This document shows, in pieces, positions 9,180 through 17,653 of a DNA stretch of 64,000 bases; position 1 is the stretch's first letter; every line of letters starts with the position of its first letter. Below the pieces are notes generated by a model, which worked only from the letters and a program-made list of their open reading frames with translations, was not told the DNA's origin and did not search any database. Origin of the DNA: CAZCJU01 sp964562175. GTDB lineage: Bacteria > Bacillota > Clostridia > Oscillospirales > CAG-272. The translations under genes and the position numbers were made by a program. Location of the stretch: contig CAZLRV010000008.1 of the NCBI GenBank assembly GCA_964562175.1, forward strand, positions 1-64,000. The letters are read 5' to 3'.

Positions 9180-10229
9180 ATGGAACTCAGTGAATTCTTA
9201 AGACAGCTTGCCGGCTCGCCTCCGTTGCTTATAACTACACTGCTAACACTCGGTGTCATCCTCGTAAACGGCTGGACGGACGCTCCCAACGCCATTGCGA
9301 CCTGTATTTCAACACGTTCGATGAAGCCGAGAGCCGCAATAATAATGGCGGCGATAATGAATTTCCTCGGCGTTTTGGTAATGACGAAGATAGGTGCAAG
9401 CGTGGCGTTTACCATAAGAGATATGGTAAATTTCTCGGGTGATGACGTGGAGCGTGATTCGCTCATCGCACTTTGTGCGGCTCTGTTCGCAATAGTTACA
9501 TGGGCAGTTGCCGCATGGTATTTCGGGATACCGACAAGCGAGAGCCACGCACTTATTGCGGGCTTATCCGGAGCGGCAATAGCATTGTGCGGCGTGTCGG
9601 GTATAAATTTCGATGAGTGGAAAAAGGTTCTGTTCGGACTTGTATTGTCCACGTTCTTGGGATTTTTCGGAGGCTTTATAACCTCCAAGCTTACAGGGCT
9701 TATATGTCGCGGCGTTGACAGAGTAAAGAGCCAGAAATTTTTCAAGGCGGCTCAGGTCAGCGGCGGTGCGGCTATGGCATTTATGCACGGCGCTCAGGAC
9801 GGTCAGAAATTTATCGGCGTGTTCCTGCTCGGAATATCGCTCTGCGGCGGAACAGCCGATACACAGAGCGGCGAAATAGGTCTGTGGCTCATAATCTTAT
9901 GCTCTGCGGTAATGGGTCTGGGTACGTCGATAGGCGGCTACAGAATAATCAAAGCCGTTGGCATGGATATGGTAAAGCTTGAGAGATATCAGGGCTTTGC
10001 CGCAGATACGGCGGGTGCGTTGTGTCTTTTGCTTGCAACCGTTACGGGCATTCCCGTAAGTACAACGCATACGAAAACATCATCTATAATGGGTGTCGGT
10101 GCGGCTAAGCGAATGTCGTGCGTAAATTGGAGCGTTGTCGGCGAAATGGTGTTGACTTGGGTGCTTACATTCCCCGGCTGCGGTCTTATCGGCTTCTTGA
10201 TGGCAAAGATATTTCTTATGATATTCTGA
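9180..10229 (+). CDS. pit: PiT-family inorganic phosphate transporter
   Basis: A 349-aa membrane protein with about ten helices. The two inverted family signatures are visible: NGWTDAPNAIATCISTRSM near the N-terminus and GIPVSTTHTKTSSIMGVGAA near the C-terminus. Low-affinity cation-coupled phosphate uptake is the family role. AAAGGTAAAGT precedes the ATG. The DUF47 gene 72 bp downstream is the usual partner, which strengthens the call. Confidence 0.93.
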   Translation: MELSEFLRQLAGSPPLLITTLLTLGVILVNGWTDAPNAIATCISTRSMKPRAAIIMAAIMNFLGVLVMTKIGASVAFTIRDMVNFSGDDVERDSLIALCAALFAIVTWAVAAWYFGIPTSESHALIAGLSGAAIALCGVSGINFDEWKKVLFGLVLSTFLGFFGGFITSKLTGLICRGVDRVKSQKFFKAAQVSGGAAMAFMHGAQDGQKFIGVFLLGISLCGGTADTQSGEIGLWLIILCSAVMGLGTSIGGYRIIKAVGMDMVKLERYQGFAADTAGALCLLLATVTGIPVSTTHTKTSSIMGVGAAKRMSCVNWSVVGEMVLTWVLTFPGCGLIGFLMAKIFLMIF

Positions 10230-10301
10230 CCTCTGCGACTGCTTGACTCAGACAGAACCGTATTAAATTAAATTGATTTAAATTGAAAGGGTAAAAAACC
10301 A

Positions 10302-10925
10302 ATGGCAAGTAAAAAAGGTGACGTTTATTTCACCGCCATGCATAATATGGCGTGCTGTGCAAAGGATGCGGCTGTTGAGCTTGACAGACTTTTCCGCTCC
10401 TTCCACCCCGATGAGCTGGAGGCTTCCGTAGAGCCGCTTCACGAAACGGAGAGGCAGGCAGACGACCTGCTTCATTCCACGATGGAAAAGCTCATACACG
10501 AGTTTATCACCCCGATCGAGCGTGAGGACATCGCAACACTGCTTGCAAATCTTGACGATGTCGTGGATGCGATAGAGGATGCGGCAATAAAAGCCAATAT
10601 GTACAATCTTTCCTCTATCACACCGGAGGGTATCGAATTTTGCGAATTGATAAAAAACAGTGCATCCGCACTCGCCTCACTTATGAAGGAGTTCATCGAC
10701 TTCAAAAAGTCGAAAAAGGTCAAGGACCTCGTGCTTGAGATAAATCAGATCGAGGAGCAGGGCGACCGCTTGTACACACGTGCCGTAAAACGCCTGTATA
10801 CCGACGAGAAGGATGCGATAAAGGTAATAGCATGGACGAGAATGTACGACTGCTTGGAAAAATGCTGTGACTCAATGGAGCATGTTGCATATCAGGTGGA
10901 ATCCGCTATAATAAAGAATATGTAA
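10302..10925 (+). CDS. DUF47/PhoU-like partner of the phosphate transporter
   Basis: All-helical cytosolic protein of 207 aa, similar to the DUF47 (YkaA/PhoU-like) family, with conserved acidic patches such as EREDIATLLANLDDVVDAIEDA and the C-terminal DCLEKCCDSMEHVA. Family members are encoded beside PiT transporters and are thought to modulate phosphate uptake. AAAGGG at 10288-10292 region gives the ribosome binding site. Confidence 0.9.
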   Translation: MASKKGDVYFTAMHNMACCAKDAAVELDRLFRSFHPDELEASVEPLHETERQADDLLHSTMEKLIHEFITPIEREDIATLLANLDDVVDAIEDAAIKANMYNLSSITPEGIEFCELIKNSASALASLMKEFIDFKKSKKVKDLVLEINQIEEQGDRLYTRAVKRLYTDEKDAIKVIAWTRMYDCLEKCCDSMEHVAYQVESAIIKNM

Positions 10926-10934
10926 GTGTGCATT

Positions 10935-12455
10935 ATGAAGAAAAAATTATTGATATTATTAAGTGTATTATTGTTGGGAGGTACGATGATGGAAAGCATT
11001 GGAGCGGCTAAGCTTGCAAACGGCGAGGAGCTGTTGTGCGAGGAGCTTGGAGAGGGCGTTGTACGCACGAGAGTAAAGACCGGAGCCGATTCACCCTATG
11101 GTGTGAACAACATAAATGTTATAGAAGCGGACTTGTCAAACCCCAACGTCTATTTTGACGTAATAGGCGCAGGCGATTACTCAAACGAGCTTGATCAGGT
11201 AGCGGACACGTGCAAGAGATATAACAAGCTAAACGAGGATAAAACTGCACTTGCCGCAGTAAACGGCGATATGTGGATGGTAAGCTATGCACACGCACGC
11301 TACGATATGTCCAAGGTCGCAGGCTCATACAGCCAATACGGCTTGGTATGCAAAAAAACGATGACGGTACCCAGAGGCTTTAATATGTACGACGGCGAGA
11401 TAATCACCACCGCACATATGACGCAGGAAACACCTTACGAGGGCGACTTTTGGTCTTTCGGCATAACGACGGACGGCGAGCTTGTAATGGGCAACCCCAA
11501 GGCAACGGTCAAGATACTTGACAAGACGGGCGAAACGATAACAAAAGCGGACGGTATAAACAGACTGCCCGCAGATAATGCACTCGTGCTTTATACGGAT
11601 AAGGGACTCGGCTCAAACGGCTATGCGCTCGATGATGCTTACGAGATACTTGTCGAGACCGACGGCGACTACAAGGTATGCCACGGTGCGAATATCAAGG
11701 GCAAGGTAACAGCGATATATGACGAAAGCACGAAGGAAAATCCCCCGAAGCTTGCGGAAAATCAGCTTCTTCTCACCGCACGCGGCACGAGAGTTAAGAA
11801 AGTAAACGAAATAAAGGTCGGCGACGAGATAAGCGTAGAGGTCACTGTAAGAGAGGTTGCAAAGCAACAGAGCGAGCAGTGGCAAAAGGTACGTGCCGCG
11901 GTCGGCGGTCATATTTGGTTCGTATCCGACGGTGAGCTTACCGGTCAGGGTGCGGAAAGCGGCTACCCCACAACCATAGTAGGCTCAACGAAGGACGGTA
12001 AGCTCGTGCTTGCAACCATCGACGGCAGACAGCCGGATTTTGCAACGGGCACCAATGCCGATAAGCTCAAGCAGCTTGCACAAGACCTCGATCTGTACAA
12101 CGCATTCTTGGTAGACGGCGGCGGCTCTACGACTATGGCAGTACGCAAGAGTAAGTCATATGTGCTTGCAAACCGTCCGAGCGATAAGTTTTCCAACGGA
12201 AATTACGGCGCTCCGAGAGCCGTTGTAAATTCCGTGATCGTCGCTTGCGTAAATAAGGATGAGGAAACAAAGCCCGTTGCCTCCGATACGGTAGCGGAGG
12301 ATATCCAGACACCGACAGACAGCTCGTCGGATACTGCACAGCAAAGCCAAGGCAAGGGCGGCAGTAAGGTCGTTCCCATTGCGATAGGTGCGGCAGTCGC
12401 AGTTGCGGCGGCGGCAGGCGTTGCAGTTCTGCTCGGCAAGAAAAAGAAGAATTAA
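10935..12455 (+). CDS. Exported phosphodiester glycosidase (NAGPA-like) with C-terminal anchor
   Basis: A 506-aa exported protein. An N-terminal signal peptide (about 1-26) is followed by a NAGPA/DUF2233 domain (about 60-430) with the family motifs AAVNGDMW, TIDGRQ and AFLVDGGGSTTMAVRK. The family comprises phosphodiester glycosidases acting on GlcNAc-1-phosphate diesters and related envelope glycans. The C-terminus is a Thr/Ser/Gln linker, a hydrophobic helix (VVPIAIGAAVAVAAAAG region) and a KKKKN tail, so it is probably membrane-anchored with the domain outside. ATG 10935 is chosen by the signal peptide. No Shine-Dalgarno is obvious, and the start lies 10 nt after the DUF47 stop, suggesting coupling. 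Confidence 0.82.
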   Translation: MKKKLLILLSVLLLGGTMMESIGAAKLANGEELLCEELGEGVVRTRVKTGADSPYGVNNINVIEADLSNPNVYFDVIGAGDYSNELDQVADTCKRYNKLNEDKTALAAVNGDMWMVSYAHARYDMSKVAGSYSQYGLVCKKTMTVPRGFNMYDGEIITTAHMTQETPYEGDFWSFGITTDGELVMGNPKATVKILDKTGETITKADGINRLPADNALVLYTDKGLGSNGYALDDAYEILVETDGDYKVCHGANIKGKVTAIYDESTKENPPKLAENQLLLTARGTRVKKVNEIKVGDEISVEVTVREVAKQQSEQWQKVRAAVGGHIWFVSDGELTGQGAESGYPTTIVGSTKDGKLVLATIDGRQPDFATGTNADKLKQLAQDLDLYNAFLVDGGGSTTMAVRKSKSYVLANRPSDKFSNGNYGAPRAVVNSVIVACVNKDEETKPVASDTVAEDIQTPTDSSSDTAQQSQGKGGSKVVPIAIGAAVAVAAAAGVAVLLGKKKKN

Positions 12456-12826
12456 AGAATATTTTCAACCGATATTTCGCCGATACGTAAAAGCCGCCGC
12501 AGGGCGTGTATAAATTCGGCACGGCTTACAAGATATTCATCGAAGTCACCCGACCTTGCATTATTGCAAAGTCGGGTGAATGACATATCCGCCTCTTCTA
12601 TCTCGCGCATATCAACGAGATATATCATAATATTTCGTTGCTTGCTCCATTTTTTATCAAGCTCGGATAGCTTGTCCGAGAGAGATGAAAAGCCGTCACG
12701 CTCCGCCGACAAGGACTCGGCATCCGATATAAGCTCGGTGAGCGTGATATGCGTGTAGATCATATCAGCACCTATACCAAGACACACACAGACCAGCAGA
12801 ACAACGGCGACGATGAGAGTTTTCAT
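12452..12826 (-). CDS. DUF4363 family protein
   Basis: A 124-aa protein with one N-terminal membrane segment (about 3-22) and an extracytoplasmic helical region. It matches the DUF4363 family by layout and by its position 9 bp after a DUF421 gene, the standard Clostridia pair. The molecular function is unknown. The stop codon overlaps that of the convergent NAGPA-like gene by 3 nt. Confidence 0.75.
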   Translation of the reverse strand: MKTLIVAVVLLVCVCLGIGADMIYTHITLTELISDAESLSAERDGFSSLSDKLSELDKKWSKQRNIMIYLVDMREIEEADMSFTRLCNNARSGDFDEYLVSRAEFIHALRRLLRIGEISVENIL

Positions 12827-12835
12827 ATCATCCTC

Positions 12836-13504
12836 CTATTTCAAAGCAATATAAATGTTGTCGCAATCGTCGCAGGTCAGCAAAAGCACTTGCCGCATAT
12901 CGGCAATTTTTCTTTTTTTAAGCTTTTCGTCAAGCCAGTTCTCGCTATGTCCCAGAGCCTTAAGCGCTCCTCGGTCAAGCTTGCCGTCCGATATTATTAT
13001 GCGTGACAGCCCCTCATCGGGTACGTTTATATTCATATCGCAACGGTGGGGAGGGGAATCGGCTTTGTTCAAGATAACGGAGACTTTGCCGTTTTCTTCA
13101 AGCAGACAGTATCGCACCTCATCGGGCGATGAAACGCCGCAAACTCTGAGCTGTCCCATAAGCTCCTCGACCGAAATGCGGCATTTTTTAAGCTCGCCCA
13201 CATCGATACGCCCCTTGTTGATAAGCACGCTCTCCTTTCCCATGAACAGTCTCTTGAAAAAGACGCATTTTGTCGCAAGATATGAAAATATGACCTCGAT
13301 GCAAAGCACAGCAATAACAGGCACGATACCGTATACGACAGGTATATTGTCGTCCGTTATCGGTGCGGAAGCAATTTCGGACAGCAACAGAGTCGTGACA
13401 AGTTCCGAGGGCTGAAGCTCGCCGATCTGACGCTTCCCCATAAGTCGCAAAACGAGTATGAGCAACAGATATATAAGTACTGTTCGCAGAAACGTAACGC
13501 TCAA
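12836..13504 (-). CDS. DUF421 (YetF/YcaP-like) membrane protein
   Basis: A 222-aa protein with three N-terminal transmembrane helices (about 5-85), then the cytoplasmic DUF421 domain: LRLMGKRQIGELQPSELV in the helix region and KRLFMGKESVLINKGRID at the start of the soluble part. Function is unknown; relatives are linked to spore or stress physiology in Firmicutes. The start is a TTG at 13504 with GAGGTGA about 5 nt upstream; no in-frame ATG fits as well. Operon with DUF4363. Confidence 0.85.
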   Translation of the reverse strand: MSVTFLRTVLIYLLLILVLRLMGKRQIGELQPSELVTTLLLSEIASAPITDDNIPVVYGIVPVIAVLCIEVIFSYLATKCVFFKRLFMGKESVLINKGRIDVGELKKCRISVEELMGQLRVCGVSSPDEVRYCLLEENGKVSVILNKADSPPHRCDMNINVPDEGLSRIIISDGKLDRGALKALGHSENWLDEKLKKRKIADMRQVLLLTCDDCDNIYIALK

Positions 13505-13579
13505 AATATCACCTCATGAAAAGTATCGACCGAATCTTGTCCGTTATGCAAAAAAAATATAAATTCATAATGTGTATAT

Positions 13580-13608
13580 TGCTTTTTAACTTAATATGTG
13601 ATACAATA
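13580..13608 (+). promoter_or_regulatory. Promoter of the dockerin/cohesin operon
   Basis: TTGCTT (13580-13585), 17-bp spacer, TACAAT (13603-13608), 70 bp upstream of the first start codon. Confidence 0.55.
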
Positions 13609-13624
13609 AAACATAAGTGTACTA

Positions 13625-13645
13625 TCGCAAGGAAGAGCCTTGCGA
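13625..13645 (+). promoter_or_regulatory. Leader hairpin before the dockerin gene
   Basis: Perfect 8-bp inverted repeat TCGCAAGG/CCTTGCGA with a 5-nt loop, just downstream of the predicted transcription start. No T-run follows, so it is not a terminator. It may stabilise the messenger or bind a regulator. Confidence 0.5.
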
Positions 13646-13677
13646 AAAATGACACTATTGAGTATAAATGTAAAAAA

Positions 13678-15132
13678 ATGTCTGCTAAAAAAATCATTTG
13701 TTTGTTACTTGCACTTTCCTTGTTCGCTTCGCTTTTCGTCATTCCGTCCCTCGGCGTATCCACCGTGTATGACCGACTTTCGGCAGAGCCTGCCGTGTAT
13801 ACCGCACAGGTGACGTTTGATACGATAAAAAGCTTTTACTCAGACCGCACAACGGACGAGATACTGTCCGATGCGGAAAACAATTATATGTACGGAGGCG
13901 TTACCGTTGCCGGGGCTGAGGTCATGAGCCACGTCTATATGCGGACGTTTTCGATAACGAATATTTCGCTTTATACCGCAGAGGCGGCGAATGAGCGGAT
14001 ATCGCACATCCTCGGCGATATAAAGTCGGCGGTTGGAAATAAATATTTGAAATGCATAGCCCGTCAGTACAGTATTTCCGTCAACGCAAAGCAGGATAAA
14101 AAAACGGGCAAATATACGTCAATGACAATGAAGATATTCATCGCCGTCGGTGAGAGCAATGCGCAGAGAAAAGAGGTCATCGACACATTTGTCGCACCGA
14201 ACGTCTCGGCATGGGAGGGACTGGGCGAGGGTGAGCGCATACAAAAGCTGAACGCCCTGCTGCTTGGCGGACGCTTCAGGTACGATATGACCTTGAAAAA
14301 CAGGAGCAGTGTATACGAGTTTGTAAAGGACGGGCTGGGCGTGTGTGAGGAATATGCGGCTCTCACCTCTCTTTTTCTCGATCATATGGGCTACGAAAAC
14401 GCAATTATCACCGGTACGGTAGGTACTGTCGGTCATATGTGGAATACCGTATGCATTAACGGCAGATATTATCATTTGGATATACTATGGGACGGCCCGG
14501 TGAACGGAGAGGGCGTACATACCTCGGTAAACGAGAAATATCTGCTCGTTTCCACGCAAAGCATATCGGCAACGCATACGCCGAGCGAGTCGTTTTCCGC
14601 ACTGTGCGAGAAGGCACGCTATAATTACGCCTTCGGTCAAACGCCGACGCAGATAGAAACGAGGCTGTATGAGATAACGGACGGCAAAATAATGCGTGTG
14701 CCGATACTTACGACGGTCGAATTTTTGGTTTCCTCACTTGAGCTTGACGGCTTTATAGTTGTTATGCAAAACGGTGTTGAGCTTGCACCGAATGAGCTTG
14801 TCGGCTCCGGCTGTACGGTACAGCTCAATGTGAACGGTGTCGTGCTTCAGAGCCTTACGGCGTGTGTACTCGGCGATTGCACGGGCGACGGACGGACAAG
14901 CAGAGAGGACATTCAATATCTGCACGATGTGATACTCGGCAGAGCGGGTGCGGATGCGCCGCTTGCCGATATGTGCGACGTGAACGAGGACGGAGCGGTC
15001 ACGCTGAGCGACGTTTTCATATTCAAAAACCTGATGCACAGAACCTATAAGCCCGACGAGCCGGTGCTTGACACACCGATCGGCGAGCTTGAAAACCAAG
15101 ACGGTAACGAAATCAACGCGGAGGCGGCTTAA
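13678..15132 (+). CDS. Secreted transglutaminase-like protein with C-terminal dockerin
   Basis: A 484-aa exported protein. A signal peptide spans residues 1-30. A transglutaminase-like papain-fold domain (about 180-300) has the triad in GVCEEYA (Cys223), GHMW (His253) and YHLDILWD (Asp268). A beta-rich region follows. The C-terminal dockerin (about 398-455) has two calcium repeats, GDCTGDGRTSREDIQYL and CDVNEDGAVTLSDVFIF. Dockerins dock to cohesins, so the enzyme is presumably displayed on a partner. The substrate is unknown (amide cross-linking, deamidation or proteolysis are all possible). The start is set by the signal peptide; no Shine-Dalgarno is clear. A cohesin-like gene begins at the next base after the stop. 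Confidence 0.85.
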   Translation: MSAKKIICLLLALSLFASLFVIPSLGVSTVYDRLSAEPAVYTAQVTFDTIKSFYSDRTTDEILSDAENNYMYGGVTVAGAEVMSHVYMRTFSITNISLYTAEAANERISHILGDIKSAVGNKYLKCIARQYSISVNAKQDKKTGKYTSMTMKIFIAVGESNAQRKEVIDTFVAPNVSAWEGLGEGERIQKLNALLLGGRFRYDMTLKNRSSVYEFVKDGLGVCEEYAALTSLFLDHMGYENAIITGTVGTVGHMWNTVCINGRYYHLDILWDGPVNGEGVHTSVNEKYLLVSTQSISATHTPSESFSALCEKARYNYAFGQTPTQIETRLYEITDGKIMRVPILTTVEFLVSSLELDGFIVVMQNGVELAPNELVGSGCTVQLNVNGVVLQSLTACVLGDCTGDGRTSREDIQYLHDVILGRAGADAPLADMCDVNEDGAVTLSDVFIFKNLMHRTYKPDEPVLDTPIGELENQDGNEINAEAA

Positions 15133-16074
15133 ATGAAAAAAAAGCGGTTAATAAAGGTCACGCCGGCAGTACTGTCGCTGCTTGCGTTTTTGGGAGCTTA
15201 TCTGCACATTCTTCTGCTTGCCGCTCCATCCGGAGCTTTACGGCTTACAGGCGATGCGGTGGTAGAGGGAAATATATTTTATGTAGGGATCACACTCGAC
15301 GATCCTGCCGATGTGTGGGGCGTGCAGGGCGTGCTTAAATACGACAACAGCTTGCTCAAGCTGCTCGAATTCGTACCGCAAAGCTCCGAGCTGTACGCAT
15401 GGGATATGCACGACAGAGGCGGCGAGGTGGCGTTTTTGATATACGAAAACGATGAGCCGACAGACAGTGAAGAGTCGGTTTCCCTACCTACCGTACCCTC
15501 AACGGCTCCGGCGGATGATGCGGAAACGGAAACGGACAATATAACAGCGGATACCGCCGATACCGCAACGGAGAGTGCGACACAAGCGCCGCAGATGAGG
15601 GGCGAGCTTCTGTTCAATGCGTATTTTCAAATCGAAAAAGAACCGGATAACGGCAAAATAACGCTTACGCTTGACGAGCTTATTTTGACCGACGGAGTGC
15701 GTGAGACCGTATGCGCCTCAAGCACTATCGAAATAACCGTTGTAAACTATGTTCTGCCGCAGACGACTGCGCCGGAGACAACGCCGCCCGAGAGCGTATC
15801 CGATACAACGACAGTACAGCCCGACACGGAAGAAAAAACGCAGAGGGTGACGCAGGATATCGAAAGCGTATCCGAAACAGCTACGATAAGCGATACGGCG
15901 GGCGAAACGGACGAGGTAATAACACGTATGCCCGATGTGACGAGCGGTGAGGGCAACGGCAAAAAGGGAATCAAAATAGTACACCTTATAATCGTGTCGG
16001 TGCTTTGCGCCGCAATTTCGGGTACGGCGGTGTATTTTGTGATGAAAGGAAAAAACGGTAAAAAAGATGGATAA
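15133..16074 (+). CDS. Membrane-anchored cohesin-like protein, domain interrupted by an insert
   Basis: A 313-aa exported protein. The signal/anchor is at 1-32. A cohesin-like beta-sandwich begins near 38 (GNIFYVGITLDD, VWGVQGVLKYDNSLLKLLEF, GGEVAFLIYEND). It is broken by a roughly 48-residue acidic Thr/Ala-rich insert (about 107-155) and resumes with RGELLFNAYFQIEK and GKITLTLDELILTDG up to about 203. A Thr/Pro/Glu linker (205-275), one transmembrane helix (about 282-304) and a KGKNGKKDG tail follow. The call rests on strand pattern and on the dockerin gene immediately upstream. A single anchored cohesin-like domain could hold that enzyme at the membrane surface. Confidence 0.65.
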   Translation: MKKKRLIKVTPAVLSLLAFLGAYLHILLLAAPSGALRLTGDAVVEGNIFYVGITLDDPADVWGVQGVLKYDNSLLKLLEFVPQSSELYAWDMHDRGGEVAFLIYENDEPTDSEESVSLPTVPSTAPADDAETETDNITADTADTATESATQAPQMRGELLFNAYFQIEKEPDNGKITLTLDELILTDGVRETVCASSTIEITVVNYVLPQTTAPETTPPESVSDTTTVQPDTEEKTQRVTQDIESVSETATISDTAGETDEVITRMPDVTSGEGNGKKGIKIVHLIIVSVLCAAISGTAVYFVMKGKNGKKDG

Positions 16075-16621
16075 GTGTGCGTGCTTTACGGGCTACAGAA
16101 CGAGCAAAATGCCTTTTTCTCCCGACGACGAGAAGAGCGTGAGCATGATAAAAAAGGCCATAGAACGCTCAATGAAAGTGTGTAACAAAAGTAATGTAAC
16201 CAAGTATTACACCGGTATGTGTGACGGCGGCGATTTTTGGGCGGCTCAAACGGTGCTTAAAATGAGAGATGAATACAAGTGCAAGCTCTGTTGTGTAGTG
16301 CCGTTTGAGGGACACAGGGAGCAGATACCCGCCAGATATCGTGACGAATACGACGAGATACTCAAGGCGGCAGACGAGGTCGTAGTGCTTCGCGGACCCG
16401 TTACGGACGAGGAGCGTGCCGAGGCTTACAAGGCAAGAAACAGATATATGGTGGATAACTCGTGTGCGTTGGTCGCCGTGTGCGATGCGTATGCTACGAG
16501 GATAGGCGGCACTCTGCATACGATAAATTATGCTAAAAAGAAGGATCTGACCGTAATGTATGCCGATGTAAATCGATTTGTACTGCTCAGGGAGAAAGCC
16601 GAGAATGCTCCCAAGGAATAA
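16067..16621 (+). CDS. SLOG-family protein (YpsA/DUF1273-like)
   Basis: A 184-aa cytosolic protein starting CACFTGYRTSKMPFSPDD, with YYTGMCDGGDFWAAQTVL and CCVVPFEGHREQIP, typical of the DUF1273/YpsA branch of the SLOG Rossmann superfamily. SLOG proteins bind nucleotide-derived ligands. B. subtilis YpsA affects cell division, but no reaction is established. It overlaps the cohesin-like gene by 8 nt and the peptidase gene by 17 nt, so it is inside the envelope operon despite being cytosolic. Confidence 0.8.
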   Translation: MDKCACFTGYRTSKMPFSPDDEKSVSMIKKAIERSMKVCNKSNVTKYYTGMCDGGDFWAAQTVLKMRDEYKCKLCCVVPFEGHREQIPARYRDEYDEILKAADEVVVLRGPVTDEERAEAYKARNRYMVDNSCALVAVCDAYATRIGGTLHTINYAKKKDLTVMYADVNRFVLLREKAENAPKE

Positions 16622-17642
16622 AAGAAGGAGTCGGTATACCTACCGCTCCGCAAAGCAGGGCATCGAAGCCCCCGTTGTTTGTCTTATCGTTTCCCTGATC
16701 TTGTTGATAATAGTCATTTCCATGGTAATGATAACAAATGTAGCCGACGGCGAGGGAGAGGACAGTGACGAGGTAACGGACGAGACAGCATACGAGATGA
16801 CACGTGAGCCTGTTGAGAGTGATGTCGATACGGAGGCACAGGTGCCGCAAATTCCGAGCGGATACAAGACGCTTAGCGTATCGAATACCAAAATAGGCAA
16901 GGGAAGCCTTGTTTTGGTGAATGTATCGCACTCATACGACGATAAAAATGTCGATACCTCCTCGCTTATGAGTCTGTACAACAACGGCAAAAAATATTCC
17001 ATAGCCACATCCGATCTCACGCTTTTACCCGATGCGTATAACGCTTTGAATCAAATGACGGACGACTACTATAATGAAACGGGCAAAAGGAATCTGCTCA
17101 TAACGCAGGCTTACAGAACAAAAGAACAACAGCAAAAATATTACGATGACAATATATCGAGCGTTGAGGATAAAAAATACTATGAGAGAGCGGGCTATTC
17201 CGACCACCAAACGGGTCTGGGCTTCAACGTGAAGATATTCGAGGACGGCGTTACCATGTCATACGCAAAATACGCCGAGCAAAGTGCAAGCTGGATAAAG
17301 GACAATCTTTACAAATACGGCTTTACCATGCGTTACAGAGCGGAGAATTACGAGATAACGGGAATATATGACGAGGGCGACCATTTTCGTTATGTCGGAG
17401 TGCCGCATTCGTATTATCTTGTCCAAAATAACGATATGAGCCTTGAGGAATACATTTCTCAGCTTAAGCAATATACGCTAAGCTCCGGTGTGCTTGAGAT
17501 AAAATGCACCGAGGAAGAATATATCGTTTATTATACGAAAGCCTCGGAGGGCGAATTTACCGATGTGTACGTGCCGAGTGAGGCGGAGTATGAAATAAGC
17601 GGAAATAATGTTGACGGCTTCATCGTATGGTATAAGAAATAA
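16605..17642 (+). CDS. M15 D,D-carboxypeptidase-like membrane protein, zinc ligand changed
   Basis: A 345-aa protein with an N-terminal membrane anchor (about 22-46), a Thr/Glu-rich linker and a VanY-type M15 domain (about 140-275). Motifs are LLITQAYRT (Arg171), SDHQTGLGFNVK (His201) and EGDHFRYVG (Glu257, His260). Active family members have H-x6-D; here the second ligand position is Asn208, so the zinc site may be impaired. An extra C-terminal beta domain (about 290-345) is also present. The start at 16605 has GGAG about 11 nt upstream. The family trims the terminal D-Ala of peptidoglycan; this copy could be a peptidoglycan-binding pseudoenzyme. Confidence 0.8.
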   Translation: MLPRNKRRSRYTYRSAKQGIEAPVVCLIVSLILLIIVISMVMITNVADGEGEDSDEVTDETAYEMTREPVESDVDTEAQVPQIPSGYKTLSVSNTKIGKGSLVLVNVSHSYDDKNVDTSSLMSLYNNGKKYSIATSDLTLLPDAYNALNQMTDDYYNETGKRNLLITQAYRTKEQQQKYYDDNISSVEDKKYYERAGYSDHQTGLGFNVKIFEDGVTMSYAKYAEQSASWIKDNLYKYGFTMRYRAENYEITGIYDEGDHFRYVGVPHSYYLVQNNDMSLEEYISQLKQYTLSSGVLEIKCTEEEYIVYYTKASEGEFTDVYVPSEAEYEISGNNVDGFIVWYKK

Positions 17643-17653
17643 CGGAGAGAGTA

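Noticed and set aside
12452..13504. DUF421-DUF4363 pair as a novel system
   Set aside because: This pairing is common in Clostridia, so it is reported only as annotation.
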